A stretch of DNA of 64,000 nt from Streptomyces sp. NRRL S-646 (GCF_000720765.1 NZ_JODC01000016.1:127617-191616); one strand, 5' to 3'. Positions 42,952 to 51,923 are shown, counted from the first letter of the stretch. Notes: generated from the sequence alone by a model not told the origin. Numbers and translations: made by a program.

Positions 42952-45839
42952 GAGGTTCCTCCTGGTTGATCGGCGGCGGGGTCGAGCAGTTCCGCTAGGT
43001 GCAGGGCGCGGATGCCTCGGTCACCGGCGAGGTGGTCGATCTGGGTGGCGCAGCTGAAGCCGTCGGCCACGACGACCGTCGGCGTGTCCTGGTCGATGTC
43101 GTCGAGGCGCGGCTTCAGGGCCAGTTCGGCGACGGCCATCGAGGTGTCGTGGTGCTGGGTCTCGAAACCGAAGTTCCCGGCGAGTCCGCAGCAGCCCTCG
43201 GCCTCGTCGACGTTCCGTACGCCGAGACGGCCGAGCAGGTCGCGGGGGTGATGGCCCTTGAAGGTGGCGTACTCGTGGCAGTGGGTCTGCAGGACGACGC
43301 TGTCCGGCAGCTCGGGCGGCGTCCAGCCGGGCGCGGCGAGGTCGCTCAGGGCGCCGGTAAGGGTGTGGACGCGGGCCGCGACGCGCTGGGCGGCGTCGGT
43401 GCCGAGCAGTTCGGGCACGTCACGCTTGAGCGCTGCGGCGCAGCTGGGTTCCGCCACCACGATGGGCCGGTCGTCGCCGTTGTCCAGCCGGGCGACCGTA
43501 CGGGCCATGACGCGGCGCGCGAGGGACAGCTGGCCGGTGCTGACCCAGGTCAGACCGCAGCACAGGCCTTCTTCCGCCGTGCAGGGGAGGCCGGCGTCGG
43601 CGAGTACACGGCCCGTCGCACCGGCCACCTCTGGGCGGAAGGCGCGGGTGAAGCTGTCGACGAAGAGCAGGGCCTTCGCCGGATCACCGGTCTTGGCCGT
43701 GCTCAGGGTCCGGCGTAGCGCGTAGCGGGAGGCGAAGGCCGGGATCCGGCGCTTCGTGGTCACGCCGCCGAGGCGGGCGAGCAGCTTCCCGACCGGTCCA
43801 CGCAGTAGCGCGTTGACCGGGCGGGCGGCGTATCCGGCGAGCACGGAGGTCACGGGCAGCCAGCCCAGCGAGTAGTGGGAGCGGGGCCGGAGCCTGCCCT
43901 TGTAGTGCTGGTGCAGGAACTCCGCCTTGTACGTGGCCATGTCAACGCCGACCGGGCAGTCGCTGGAACACGCCTTGCAGGAAAGACACAGATCGAGGGC
44001 GTCTTTGACCTCGGTCGAGCGCCAGCCGTCCTGGACGGTCCCGCCCCGCACCATTTCCTGGAGGAGACGGGTCCTGCCCCGCGTGGAGTCGTTCTCCTCC
44101 CCCGTGGCCCGGTAGCTGGGACACATGACGCCGCCCGTGTCGCTGCGGCAGCGGCCGACGCCGACGCAGCGGCGCACCGCGCCCGCGAAGCCGTCCTGGT
44201 CGTGCGGGAAGGTGAAGAGCGTGTCGACGGGCAGGAGTTCGGGCGTGTGCAGCGCGAGGTGAGCATCGAGGCGGGCCGGGGCCACGATGACTCCGGGGTT
44301 GAGCAGCCCCTCCGGGTCGAAGATCTCCTTGAAGGCGGCGAACGCCCGGATCAGCCGGTGGCTGTACATGACCTCCAGCAGCTCGCCGCGGGCCCGCCCG
44401 TCGCCGTGTTCACCTGACAGGGTTCCGCCGTGTTCGACGACCAGGGCCGCGGCTTCGGCGAGGAAGCGGCGAGTGGCAGCCCGGCCTGCGTCCGTGGCGA
44501 GATCGAAGTCGATGCGCACGTGCACGCAGCCCGCACCGAAGTGGCCGTAGAGCACGCCGGTCAGGCCGTGCGCGGCCAGCAGCTTGCGGAAGTCGCGCAG
44601 GTAGGCGGCCAGGTGCTCGGGCGCGACGGCCGAATCCTCCCAGCCGGGCCAGGACTCCCCGCCGTCGACCAGCCGGGCTGCCAGCCCGGCGCCGTCTTCG
44701 CGGACCCGCCACAGCGAACGTCGCTCGGCCGGGCTGAGCACGACCCGCCCGCCGGTCATCCGGCCCCGGGCTTTGAGTACGTCCAGCAGTTCGGCGGCGC
44801 GGGCGTCGACCGCGCCCTGGTCTTCGCCGTCGAGCTCCACGTACAGCCAGGCCCGCCCCTCGGGCAGCCCGGTGACGGAGTCCGGACCACGCCGGGCGCG
44901 CATGGTGGCGACGATCGCCTCGTCCATGCCTTCCACGGCAGTGGGGTGCCAGCGCAGGATCTCGGGGATGTCCTCGGCGGCGTCGACGACGTCGCCGTAG
45001 CCGAGGGTGAGGAGGGTGGAGGCCTGCGCGGTCGCCACCAGGCGGACCGTCGCCGCGGTGACGACCGCACAGGAGCCCTCGGTGCCCACCAGTGCGCGGG
45101 CCATGTCGAAGCCGTGCTCGGGCAGCAGGTGGTGCAGCTGGTAGCCGGAGACCTGACGCGGGATGCGGCCCAGTTCGGTGCGGATCGATGCCAGGTTGGC
45201 CTCGATCAGGCGGCGTACGTCCGCTTCGAGGCGGGTGACTCGCTCGACGGCGTCCGTGTCGTTCGGGTCGGCGGCGCGCAGGCCGGTGCGGTCGGCGACG
45301 GCCCGCACGCCGTCGGCCGTCACGATCTCCAGCGCCTCGATGTGACTGCTCGTGCGTCCGTGCCGCACCGACCGGTTGCCGCAGGCGTCGTTGCCGATCA
45401 TGCCGCCGAGGGTGCAGCGGCTGTGCGAGGACGGGTCGGGGCCGAAGGTGAGCCCGTGCGGTGCGCTCGCGTCGCGCAGCGCGTCCAGGATCACTCCGGC
45501 CTCGACGCGCGCGGTGCGTGCCACCGGGTCGATGTCCAGGATCCGGTTCATGTAGCGGGAGAAGTCCAGGACGACACCGGGCCCGACCGCGTTGCCCGCC
45601 ATGCTGGTGCCGCCGCCGCGCGCGGTGACGGGTACGTGCGCCTCGCGGCAGGCCCGCAGCACCGCGACGACGTCGTCGGCGCTGCGGGGAAAGACCACGG
45701 CCCTCGGCGGGACCCGGTAGTTGGAGGCGTCGTAGGCGTAGACGCCGGTGGAGCCGGGGCCGGTCTCCACCCGCAGGCCGGGAGCGCTCTCGGCGAGCCG
45801 CGCGACCAGCGGCTCCAGGGCCGTGGCGGGGTCCGTCAT
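42948..45839 (-). CDS. FAD/Fe-S-dependent 2-hydroxyacid dehydrogenase (D-2-hydroxyglutarate/D-lactate dehydrogenase type)
   Basis: A 963-residue two-part enzyme. The N-terminal 530 residues are an FAD-binding oxidase of the vanillyl-alcohol type: PVTARGGGTSMAGNAVGPGV, CTLGGMIGNDACGNRSVRHG, ALVGTEGSCAVVTAATVRLV, GTLSGEHGDGRARGELLEVM. From about 580 it has an Fe-S region: LCLSCKACSSDCPVGVDMAT (a 4Fe-4S motif), with an earlier Cys pair near RRCVGVGRC. C-terminal cysteine-rich domains follow (GLCCGLTWVSTGQLSLARRV, CHEYA, EGCCGLAGNFGFE). YdiJ-like D-2-hydroxyglutarate dehydrogenases have this plan. Coupled by ATGA overlaps to the aminotransferase before and the dehydrogenase after it. Confidence 0.8.
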   Translation of the reverse strand: MTDPATALEPLVARLAESAPGLRVETGPGSTGVYAYDASNYRVPPRAVVFPRSADDVVAVLRACREAHVPVTARGGGTSMAGNAVGPGVVLDFSRYMNRILDIDPVARTARVEAGVILDALRDASAPHGLTFGPDPSSHSRCTLGGMIGNDACGNRSVRHGRTSSHIEALEIVTADGVRAVADRTGLRAADPNDTDAVERVTRLEADVRRLIEANLASIRTELGRIPRQVSGYQLHHLLPEHGFDMARALVGTEGSCAVVTAATVRLVATAQASTLLTLGYGDVVDAAEDIPEILRWHPTAVEGMDEAIVATMRARRGPDSVTGLPEGRAWLYVELDGEDQGAVDARAAELLDVLKARGRMTGGRVVLSPAERRSLWRVREDGAGLAARLVDGGESWPGWEDSAVAPEHLAAYLRDFRKLLAAHGLTGVLYGHFGAGCVHVRIDFDLATDAGRAATRRFLAEAAALVVEHGGTLSGEHGDGRARGELLEVMYSHRLIRAFAAFKEIFDPEGLLNPGVIVAPARLDAHLALHTPELLPVDTLFTFPHDQDGFAGAVRRCVGVGRCRSDTGGVMCPSYRATGEENDSTRGRTRLLQEMVRGGTVQDGWRSTEVKDALDLCLSCKACSSDCPVGVDMATYKAEFLHQHYKGRLRPRSHYSLGWLPVTSVLAGYAARPVNALLRGPVGKLLARLGGVTTKRRIPAFASRYALRRTLSTAKTGDPAKALLFVDSFTRAFRPEVAGATGRVLADAGLPCTAEEGLCCGLTWVSTGQLSLARRVMARTVARLDNGDDRPIVVAEPSCAAALKRDVPELLGTDAAQRVAARVHTLTGALSDLAAPGWTPPELPDSVVLQTHCHEYATFKGHHPRDLLGRLGVRNVDEAEGCCGLAGNFGFETQHHDTSMAVAELALKPRLDDIDQDTPTVVVADGFSCATQIDHLAGDRGIRALHLAELLDPAADQPGGTS

Positions 45840-47104
45840 CGCCGTGCCGCTCCCGAGGTGCCGACCTCGACCGCGTTCGCCCATGCCTGGAGGCCCTCGT
45901 CCACCGCGGTCTCGTCGATGACGAGCGCCGGGATCATGCGTACGACCTGGTTCCAGGCTCCGCACAGCAGCAGGAGCAGGCCTTCCTCGACGGCCGCCCG
46001 TTGTACGCGGGCGGCGGTGTCGGGGTCGGGGCTGCCGTCCTCGGTGACGAACTCGGTGGCCAGCATGAGGCCGAGGCCGCGGACGTCGCCGATGCCCGGG
46101 GTCCGGTCGGCCACCGCTTCCAGGCCGGCACGCAGCCGCTTGCCCATTGCCTCGGCGTTCTCGACCAGCTTCTCCTCGCGGACGACGTCCAACGTCGCGC
46201 AGGCCGCGGCGCAGGCGACGGCATTGGCGCCGTATGTGCCGCCCTGCGAGCCGGGCCACGCCTTGGTCATCAGCTCCTCGGAGGCGGCGATGCCGGACAG
46301 CGGGAATCCGCTGGCCAGGCCCTTGGCGGTGACGAGGATGTCGGGCGTGACCCCGAAGTGGTCGTGGCCCCAGAAGCGGCCGGTGCGGCCGACGCCGGTC
46401 TGTACCTCGTCGAGGATCAGCAGGAAGCCGTGGCGATCCGCCCGCTCCCGCAGGCCCTCCAGGAAGGCCCGGTTCGCGGGGACGTAGCCGCCTTCGCCCA
46501 GCACTGGCTCGACGATGACCGCGGCCGTGTCGGCGGGCGAGGAGATCGTCTGGAGGGTGTAGTCCAGTTCCTGCAGGGCGAAGCGGGTCGCGGTGTCCTC
46601 GTCCCAGCCGTAGCGGTAGGCCGTGGGGAACGGGGTGACGACCACACCGCTCATCAGCGGAGAGAACCCGGAGCGGAAGCGAGTGCCGGAGGTGGTCATG
46701 GAAGCGGCGGCCACCGTACGGCCGTGGAAACCGCCGTGGCAGACCAGGACGTTGGGGCGGCCGGTGGCCTGGCGTGCCAGCCGCAGCGCGGCCTCCACCG
46801 CCTCGCTGCCGGAGTTGGTGAAGAACAGGCTGTCCAGACCGGCCGGCAGCACCTCGCCGAGCTTGTCGACCAGGCGTCGCAGCGGCTGGTGCAGGACCGT
46901 CGTGTACTGGCCGTGGATCAGCGTGCCCACCTGCTCCTGCGCCGCCGCGACGACCTTGGGGTGGCAGTGCCCGGTGCTGGTGACGCCGATGCCGGCGGTG
47001 AAGTCCAGATAGCGGCGGCCGTCCTGGTCGTACAGGTGAACGCCCTCTCCCCGGGCAGCCACGACGGGGGTGGCCTGGCGAAGGTGCGGCGACAGTGCGG
47101 TCAT
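45836..47104 (-). CDS. gabT: class III aminotransferase, GabT-like
   Basis: A 422-residue PLP enzyme. Landmarks are the amino-group-donor region LDFTAGIGVTSTGHCHPKVV, LFFTNSGSEAVEAALRLARQ, VCHGGFHGRTVAAASMTTSG, FLLILDEVQTGVGRTGRFWG (Asp binding the pyridine nitrogen) and ILVTAKGLASGFPLSGIAAS with the PLP Lys. It is close to 4-aminobutyrate aminotransferases but also to other omega-amino-acid enzymes. The ATG at 47104 has SD GGGAGA; the gene leads the coupled operon and would feed its semialdehyde product to the last gene. Confidence 0.85.
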   Translation of the reverse strand: MTALSPHLRQATPVVAARGEGVHLYDQDGRRYLDFTAGIGVTSTGHCHPKVVAAAQEQVGTLIHGQYTTVLHQPLRRLVDKLGEVLPAGLDSLFFTNSGSEAVEAALRLARQATGRPNVLVCHGGFHGRTVAAASMTTSGTRFRSGFSPLMSGVVVTPFPTAYRYGWDEDTATRFALQELDYTLQTISSPADTAAVIVEPVLGEGGYVPANRAFLEGLRERADRHGFLLILDEVQTGVGRTGRFWGHDHFGVTPDILVTAKGLASGFPLSGIAASEELMTKAWPGSQGGTYGANAVACAAACATLDVVREEKLVENAEAMGKRLRAGLEAVADRTPGIGDVRGLGLMLATEFVTEDGSPDPDTAARVQRAAVEEGLLLLLCGAWNQVVRMIPALVIDETAVDEGLQAWANAVEVGTSGAARR

Positions 47105-47379
47105 GTTCGTCTCCCGGCCTCGGTGTTCGGTCTGCTGCACTCCCCCCGAGCATCTCGGCGGATCGTGGCCGCGCCGACGCGCGATCTGTCCGGCCGGGAC
47201 GCGATATCCGGACGTTGTGTCAGCCCGCACCGGGCCACACCGGATACCGGTCCCCCACGGATCGCTCTTTCGCAGGTCAGCGACGCTGGTCACAAGTGGC
47301 CGAGCACTCCCCCGCTCTCGGCTCAGCCAGGGCCTCTCTTTCGAGAGGGGCCCTGGGGCAGGGGTCTCATGGAGACACC
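47105..47379. promoter_or_regulatory. promoter region between aminotransferase operon and regulator remnant
   Basis: This 275-base gap should carry the promoter of the operon on the minus strand and of the truncated plus-strand regulator. Near 47335 there is CTCTTTCGAGAG, a 12-bp near-perfect palindrome that could be an operator. Otherwise featureless. Confidence 0.4.
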
Positions 47380-47470
47380 GTGAACGACAACCACACGGCC
47401 GGCCAGGAGCCCACCCGTCCGCTCACCGTGGCCGACGTCCTGGTAGTGATCCGAGGCTGGGCCGGGCGCT
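47380..47470 (+). pseudogene. start of a PucR-type regulator, truncated after about 30 codons
   Basis: A GTG at 47380 with SD GGAGA opens a frame reading NDNHTAGQEPTRPLTVADVL and VVIRGWAGR. LTVADVL is the usual start of the PucR N-terminal domain of Streptomyces regulators that sit divergently next to gabT-like genes. At about 47470 the sequence switches to the opposite-strand end of an MMPL gene. The regulator is thus cut off by a deletion. Short evidence, so tentative. Confidence 0.4.
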
Positions 47471-47472
47471 GG

Positions 47473-47916
47473 TCAGCTGTGTTCGGGGCGCTCGATGGAC
47501 ACCTTGGGCAGTTTTCGGGCCAGTGCTGCCGGCAGCCACCAGGCCCGCTTGCCGAGCATGTGCATCACGGCCGGAACGATGAGGCAGCAGATGACCACGG
47601 CGTCGAGAAGGATGGCAACGGCCAGACCGAGACCGAACTGCTGGAGCATACGGGCGGGGCTGAGGACGAAGGCGCCGAAGACGAACATCATGATGGCCGC
47701 GGCGGCCGTGACGACCTTGCCCGTGGAAGCCAGTCCTTCACGTAGGGATCGAGAAGGGTCTTTGGTGCGCATCCACTCTTCGTGGATGCGTGAGACGAGA
47801 AAGACCTCGTAGTCCACCGACAACTCGAGGACGATCGCGAAGATCAGCGCGGGGATGAAGACTTCGATGGGACCGGGCTGTGCTCCGAGACGCGGGCCGC
47901 TGGCTCCCGCGAGCAC
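47473..47916 (-). pseudogene. MMPL-family transporter, C-terminal fragment
   Basis: The frame holds IEVFIPALIFAIVLELSVDY, EVFLVSRIHEEWMRTKD, PSRSLREGLASTGKVVTAAA and MLQQFGLGLAVAILLDAVVI, the last third of an actinomycete MMPL/RND lipid exporter with its final membrane helices. Normal proteins have about 700 residues; here only ~147 remain, with no proper start. The truncated end is a further sign of deletion between this gene and the regulator remnant. Confidence 0.8.
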
Positions 47917-47922
47917 TGGGTA

Positions 47923-48198
47923 TCAAGGGCGAGAACCGTCCTCCACCTTCTCGAAGAAGAACTCGTGTTTGAGGAAGGAGACGTCGTACTCATGACCGGA
48001 CTGAGGCGGCAGCAGTTGGGAGGCCTGGAACAGGCGCCACCCGTCCTGCAGCGCGGCAAGCCCTGTGGGATAGGGCGGTTCGTCGCTGTCGCCGGTCGTC
48101 GGACGGGTCCGGCCGGTCCCGTCGTACCGGGACCAGCCCACCACGTGGGAGTCCAGCGCTGACGTCGCAAGATAGAGGACCAGAACCTGCTGCCTCAT
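47923..48198 (-). CDS. 91-residue protein coupled to an oxygenase gene
   Basis: A small soluble protein: VLVLYLATSALDSHVVGWSR, LAALQDGWRLFQASQLLPPQ, HEYDVSFLKHEFFFEKVED. The C-terminal half resembles a small conserved actinomycete group; I know no function. Its ATG overlaps the stop codon of the upstream dioxygenase gene (ATGA), which argues for linked function. The fold may be a small alpha-beta partner protein; this is a guess. Confidence 0.55.
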   Translation of the reverse strand: MRQQVLVLYLATSALDSHVVGWSRYDGTGRTRPTTGDSDEPPYPTGLAALQDGWRLFQASQLLPPQSGHEYDVSFLKHEFFFEKVEDGSRP

Positions 48199-49013
48199 GC
48201 GTGACTCCTCAGGGTCGGCCGGTTGCTGACGCGCGTGACCCAGTACTCGACGTCGAACGACTCGTCACCGGTCAAGGCCCGCCACAGCAGGACCCGGTTG
48301 TAGATCTCCAGTCGGGCCGTGGCCTGCTCGTACCAGGGGAAGAACGTGTTGAGTTCGGCGGTCACAGCAGGGTCGTGCAGGTCGGAGACGTCCCACAGAC
48401 GCACCTGAGGCACGGTCGGGTTGAGGCGGAGTTTGTACATGTAGCGGCGGTCCGCGGTGTCGTTGCGGCGGCCACTGTGCCAGATGCCGTGATGCACCAG
48501 AACGACCGTGCCTGCCGGGCAGGTCAGACGGGTCTGCCCCCTGAGGTTCTGGACGCGGCCGACGTCCGTCTCGTTGATCCTGCGCAGATGGCTTCCGGGC
48601 ACACTGAGGGTGCCGCCCATCTCGGCGGTCACCTCGTGCGGGTAGTACATGAGCTGGATGTCGAACGCGTCCGGCCGCACGTCGATGATCGCGTCGCCGT
48701 GGAGCGGCTGCGCCTGTCCCTCGTGGGGCTCGCGCACATGAACCGCATGGTGGTCGACGGTCGGCTCGGAGCCGACCAGGCTCTCGACAGCGCCTGCGAC
48801 GACCGGCAGAGCGAGCAGTTCGTGGACGAAGGTGTCCGGTGCGAACGCCTTGCCCAGCGGAGTGCCGTAGGGCACTGCCGGCAGGCCCTCGGTCAAGACC
48901 GCGATGGCCCGTTCATTGATCTTCTGCGGCACCACCCCGTCCAGGCGCAGGAATCCCTGCGCGACGAAGCGCGCCACCTGAACGGATGTCAGGAGTTGCT
49001 GGCTGGTTGACAT
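48195..49013 (-). CDS. phytanoyl-CoA dioxygenase-family (Fe(II)/2-oxoglutarate) oxygenase
   Basis: A 272-residue double-stranded beta-helix oxygenase. The iron-binding HxD is likely in the LHGDAIIDVRPDAFDIQLMY region, the distal His in VLVHHGIWHSGRRNDTADRR, and the 2-oxoglutarate-anchoring Arg follows it. GGTLSVPGSHLRR is characteristic of the PhyH family. The enzyme would hydroxylate or desaturate an unknown substrate using oxygen and 2-oxoglutarate. I chose the ATG at 49013; no strong SD is visible. Divergent AraC regulator gene and overlapping 91-residue partner make it a small inducible unit. Confidence 0.85.
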   Translation of the reverse strand: MSTSQQLLTSVQVARFVAQGFLRLDGVVPQKINERAIAVLTEGLPAVPYGTPLGKAFAPDTFVHELLALPVVAGAVESLVGSEPTVDHHAVHVREPHEGQAQPLHGDAIIDVRPDAFDIQLMYYPHEVTAEMGGTLSVPGSHLRRINETDVGRVQNLRGQTRLTCPAGTVVLVHHGIWHSGRRNDTADRRYMYKLRLNPTVPQVRLWDVSDLHDPAVTAELNTFFPWYEQATARLEIYNRVLLWRALTGDESFDVEYWVTRVSNRPTLRSHA

Positions 49014-49018
49014 GCGAC

Positions 49019-49064
49019 GAACGTATGCGCCCTGTTCGTATCGGTCGTGGGCTGAAATCGCCCA
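49019..49064. promoter_or_regulatory. direct repeat and inverted repeat between oxygenase and AraC genes
   Basis: GAACGTAT at 49019-49026 and GTTCGTAT at 49034-49041 form a direct repeat with a 15-bp period, a style typical of AraC half-sites. TGGGC-TGAAATC-GCCCA at 49048-49064 is an inverted repeat. Both lie in the 73-bp gap controlling the divergent genes. Confidence 0.45.
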
Positions 49065-49086
49065 GTGCTGGTAATTTTCCATCCTC

Positions 49087-49881
49087 GTGAAGCACGTGAC
49101 ACTACGACTCGACGAGGCGCCCACCGTGGTCGCTGCCGGCATCGGGGTACACGGCGTCTCCACCACCCACGACGTCTTCCGGCTGCCCGACCTGTGGCAG
49201 TTGCACCTCTACCACTACGAAGGTGCTCTGTCCCTCGGGCAGTCGGTCCACCCCATACGCCCCGGCCACGTCAGCTTGGTGCCCCCGAACACGGAGGTGC
49301 ACTTTCACTATCGGGGCAGGTCGGAGCATTTCTACGTCCACCTTCGGTTGCACGACGGCGGAACCGCGCGGGTGGTTCCGGTGATGCAGGACGCCGCAGC
49401 CGGGAGCACCCGCCTGGGCGATCTGCTCAGACACGCCGTGACGGCCATGCCGACCTCTCCCCCGCGAGCCACGGCGGAGGTCTGGGCCGCTCTGTGGCGC
49501 ATCGCCGAGTTGTCGAGGGGCGAGGGAGCCGGGCGCCGCCACCCCTTCGTGGCAGCCGCTCAGGCTTACGTCGAGGAACACCTGGCCGGCCCGTTGTCCG
49601 TACCGGACGTCGCTCGCGCCGTCGGAATCTCCCACACACACCTGACGCGCGTGTTCGGTGCCGAAACCGGCCTCACGGTCGTGTCGTACATCCGGCACCG
49701 ACGCCTTCAACGCGCCCGCCACCTTCTGTCGTCCTCCACTCTGTCCATCACCGCCATCGCCGCGGCCGTCGGCATCGCCGACCTCCAGGCCTTCAACAAG
49801 GCCTGCCGCCGTGAACTCGGCGCGAGCCCGCGCGACATACGTGCGGCTGCCCCTGCGGGGCTGGACGGCCCAGGACCGTGA
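49087..49881 (+). CDS. AraC-family transcriptional regulator
   Basis: A 264-residue regulator. Residues about 1-110 form a cupin-like sensing domain (DVFRLPDLWQLHLYHYEGAL, RPGHVSLVPPNTEVHFHYRG, with several His). Residues 160-255 are the two helix-turn-helix motifs (LSVPDVARAVGISHTHLTRV and LSITAIAAAVGIADLQAFNK), with linking RHRRLQRARHLL. GTG start at 49087. It is divergent from the oxygenase gene, the expected target. The cupin domain suggests a small polar inducer. Confidence 0.9.
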   Translation: MKHVTLRLDEAPTVVAAGIGVHGVSTTHDVFRLPDLWQLHLYHYEGALSLGQSVHPIRPGHVSLVPPNTEVHFHYRGRSEHFYVHLRLHDGGTARVVPVMQDAAAGSTRLGDLLRHAVTAMPTSPPRATAEVWAALWRIAELSRGEGAGRRHPFVAAAQAYVEEHLAGPLSVPDVARAVGISHTHLTRVFGAETGLTVVSYIRHRRLQRARHLLSSSTLSITAIAAAVGIADLQAFNKACRRELGASPRDIRAAAPAGLDGPGP

Positions 49882-50156
49882 GGGTGCCGGAGGACATCTG
49901 CGCCTCAGGCCGGGACAGCCTCGCCCACATGCCGTCGGCCTTCGAGGAGATGGCCGCGCGCACCTCCCGAGGCACGGAAGCCCGACCCGGAGACGTCTTC
50001 GCTCCTGTGCCTGCGGCATCGGTGCCTCGCCGAGTTGTGGGACCGCAGGGGGCGGCTGGATCCGCCTGCGCTGTCCCTTGAGACACCCCCGACCCGCCCC
50101 GGTTCCTCCAGAGGGAGCCGGATCTCGACGTGCACCATCCGCACCCCGTCGCGTCT

Positions 50157-51539
50157 CTACGCGCCGGCGAAGGAGCCGCTCCGTGCGGCGTGACCGCCGA
50201 TCGCGGCGCTGACCAGCCGTCTCTCGAAGGAGAGGAGTATCTGTTCGAGATCGGTCGCGTCGAACGACGTCGCATCCGTCCCGAGGCTGATTCCGGCTGT
50301 CTCGGACATACCCCACACATCGAAGCAGAGCTTTCCGGAGTACGTGTCGACGGGTTTGGGGAATCGCCGGTAACGGCTGGATGCCATGGCTCGTTCGAGG
50401 TCCTGCTGTGCCCTGTCCGCGCGAGCCCGGATCAGCGTGCCGGGCGCTATGGGGCGGACGTTGACCATGTACGGGTTGTGGGCGGAGCGCCCCAGTTCGG
50501 CGGAGACCTCGTCCAGGGATCTGGCGTAGCGGTCGGGCTCTCGCAGGCTGACGGAGGAGGATCTCGCGAGTGCCGCGTCGACGGCCCGGCACAGCGCCGG
50601 GAACCGGTCGCTGCCCAGGGACGTGTCGACCTGGACGAGGGCCCTGCCGGCGACATGGGCCACCGCCTCGCGGGCGAGGGCGGTCTGCCGGTTGGCCATC
50701 ACGGTGTTGAACACGCAGGTGCCGATGCCGAGGAGCTCGGCGAGCGCGCACGCGTATGCGGCTTGCAGGACGGCGGCCACGGAGGTCCGGTACTGCTTCG
50801 CAAGACGGGCTGCCGCGAGCGCGACCGCCGCCGAGTCGAGGCATACGAAGTTGTAGATGGTGTCACTGTGTCTCGCCGGCGTCCGGAGTTCGGGCATGAC
50901 GGACTGCCGGAGCATGGCCCGGTCATGGGTGTCGACACGATGGGCGTGCCGCAGCCCCGAGGGACTGCGTTCGAAGCTCGCGATCTGCCGCGGCTGCCAC
51001 CCCGAGCCGAGGTCGGCGCTCGGATCGGCGGCCAGTCGGGCTATGCGTTCGGCCACGATCCGGGCGGCCGTCGTGTCCGCCGAGAAGTGATGCAATGACA
51101 GCGCGATATGAATGGGTCTGCCGTCCACGCTGATGACGGCGGCCCGTAACGGCAGGTCGTCCGGGGCGAATCCGCGCTCGGCCAGTCGCAGGGTTAAGGC
51201 GCTCAGCTCGTCGAACGTCGCCCGGGCGTCACAGGCGTACTCGTCGACCTGGAGCACCCCGGAGGCCACGACGACCGCGCGCGGGTGCCCGTCCGCTTCC
51301 CGTGGATACAGCGTGCGCAGCGCCTCGAAGTGGGCCATGACGGCGGCGAAGGCATGCAGCACCGCGGCCATGTCGGGTCGGCCGTCGAGTGCCCGCCCCA
51401 TCCGTACGTTCCTGTTGCGGGGTCCGTGGAGATGGGGATGGCATCCTTCGCGTTCATGGGCCTTCTGCGACCAGGTCAGTTGATGCTCTCCGGCGGTGCC
51501 GGCGGCGAAGACGACGTCATGGCGTGCGATCTGTCGCAT
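50157..51539 (-). CDS. stand-alone condensation-domain protein
   Basis: A 460-residue protein built as a single NRPS-type condensation domain. The catalytic HHxxxD motif is present at residues 150-155 (LSLHHFSADTTAARIVAERI), with DDLPLRAAVISVDGRPIHIA before it and the second lobe after (SVAAVLQAAYACALAELLGI, TVMANRQTALAREAVAHVAG). No adenylation or carrier domain is encoded nearby. Free condensation enzymes can join carrier-bound acyl chains to amines or alcohols, or be the acyltransferases of lipids. Its link to the oxygenase/AraC unit is only by proximity. Confidence 0.7.
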   Translation of the reverse strand: MRQIARHDVVFAAGTAGEHQLTWSQKAHEREGCHPHLHGPRNRNVRMGRALDGRPDMAAVLHAFAAVMAHFEALRTLYPREADGHPRAVVVASGVLQVDEYACDARATFDELSALTLRLAERGFAPDDLPLRAAVISVDGRPIHIALSLHHFSADTTAARIVAERIARLAADPSADLGSGWQPRQIASFERSPSGLRHAHRVDTHDRAMLRQSVMPELRTPARHSDTIYNFVCLDSAAVALAAARLAKQYRTSVAAVLQAAYACALAELLGIGTCVFNTVMANRQTALAREAVAHVAGRALVQVDTSLGSDRFPALCRAVDAALARSSSVSLREPDRYARSLDEVSAELGRSAHNPYMVNVRPIAPGTLIRARADRAQQDLERAMASSRYRRFPKPVDTYSGKLCFDVWGMSETAGISLGTDATSFDATDLEQILLSFERRLVSAAIGGHAARSGSFAGA

Positions 51540-51909
51540 ACCCGCCCCGGCCCTCCTCCGGTACGTGGAGGCCCCCGATCCTCCACGCCGTGCGGCGGTA
51601 CGACGACGCGGCCGGAGCGCGGGCGCCCATCTTCAGGCAGAGGATAGATCCGCGCGGACCAGGTGCGTCAATGCTCGGGAAGCAGGGAACGCGGCGGCAG
51701 TGGACGCGTCCCGCCGACGATCGCGGCCAAGTGGACACCGCCGCGCAGAACGAGATGCAGATCGTGCAGTCGACGACCTGATCTCCCGGCTTAGGCTCGA
51801 CGAGCGCATCGAGCCAAGGGGTCGCGCAGGGTCACGGAACGGCAGGTCGGTGGTGGGCGACTGCGGGCCCGGGCGGCGTGTGGCTTTCCTCGATCCCACG
51901 GTCGTGCTG

Positions 51910-51923
51910 TCGAAGCGCTTCGA
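51910..51923. promoter_or_regulatory. LacI-type operator, perfect palindrome
   Basis: TCGAAGCGCTTCGA is a 14-bp perfect palindrome with central CG, the usual shape of LacI/GalR-family operators that control glycosidase genes in Streptomyces. It lies about 335 bp upstream of the GH74 start and is matched by a near-copy at 52151. Confidence 0.6.

Noticed and set aside
44430..46487. 685-codon plus-strand frame antisense to the FAD/Fe-S and aminotransferase genes
   Set aside because: Composition bias only. The opposite strand has flavin, Fe-S and PLP motifs.
42948..47153. One continuous minus-strand frame of about 1400 codons covering the aminotransferase and FAD/Fe-S genes
   Set aside because: Its first part is the aminotransferase gene read in the wrong frame (Arg/Gly/Pro-rich). 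The true FAD/Fe-S start is ATG 45839, overlapping the aminotransferase stop.
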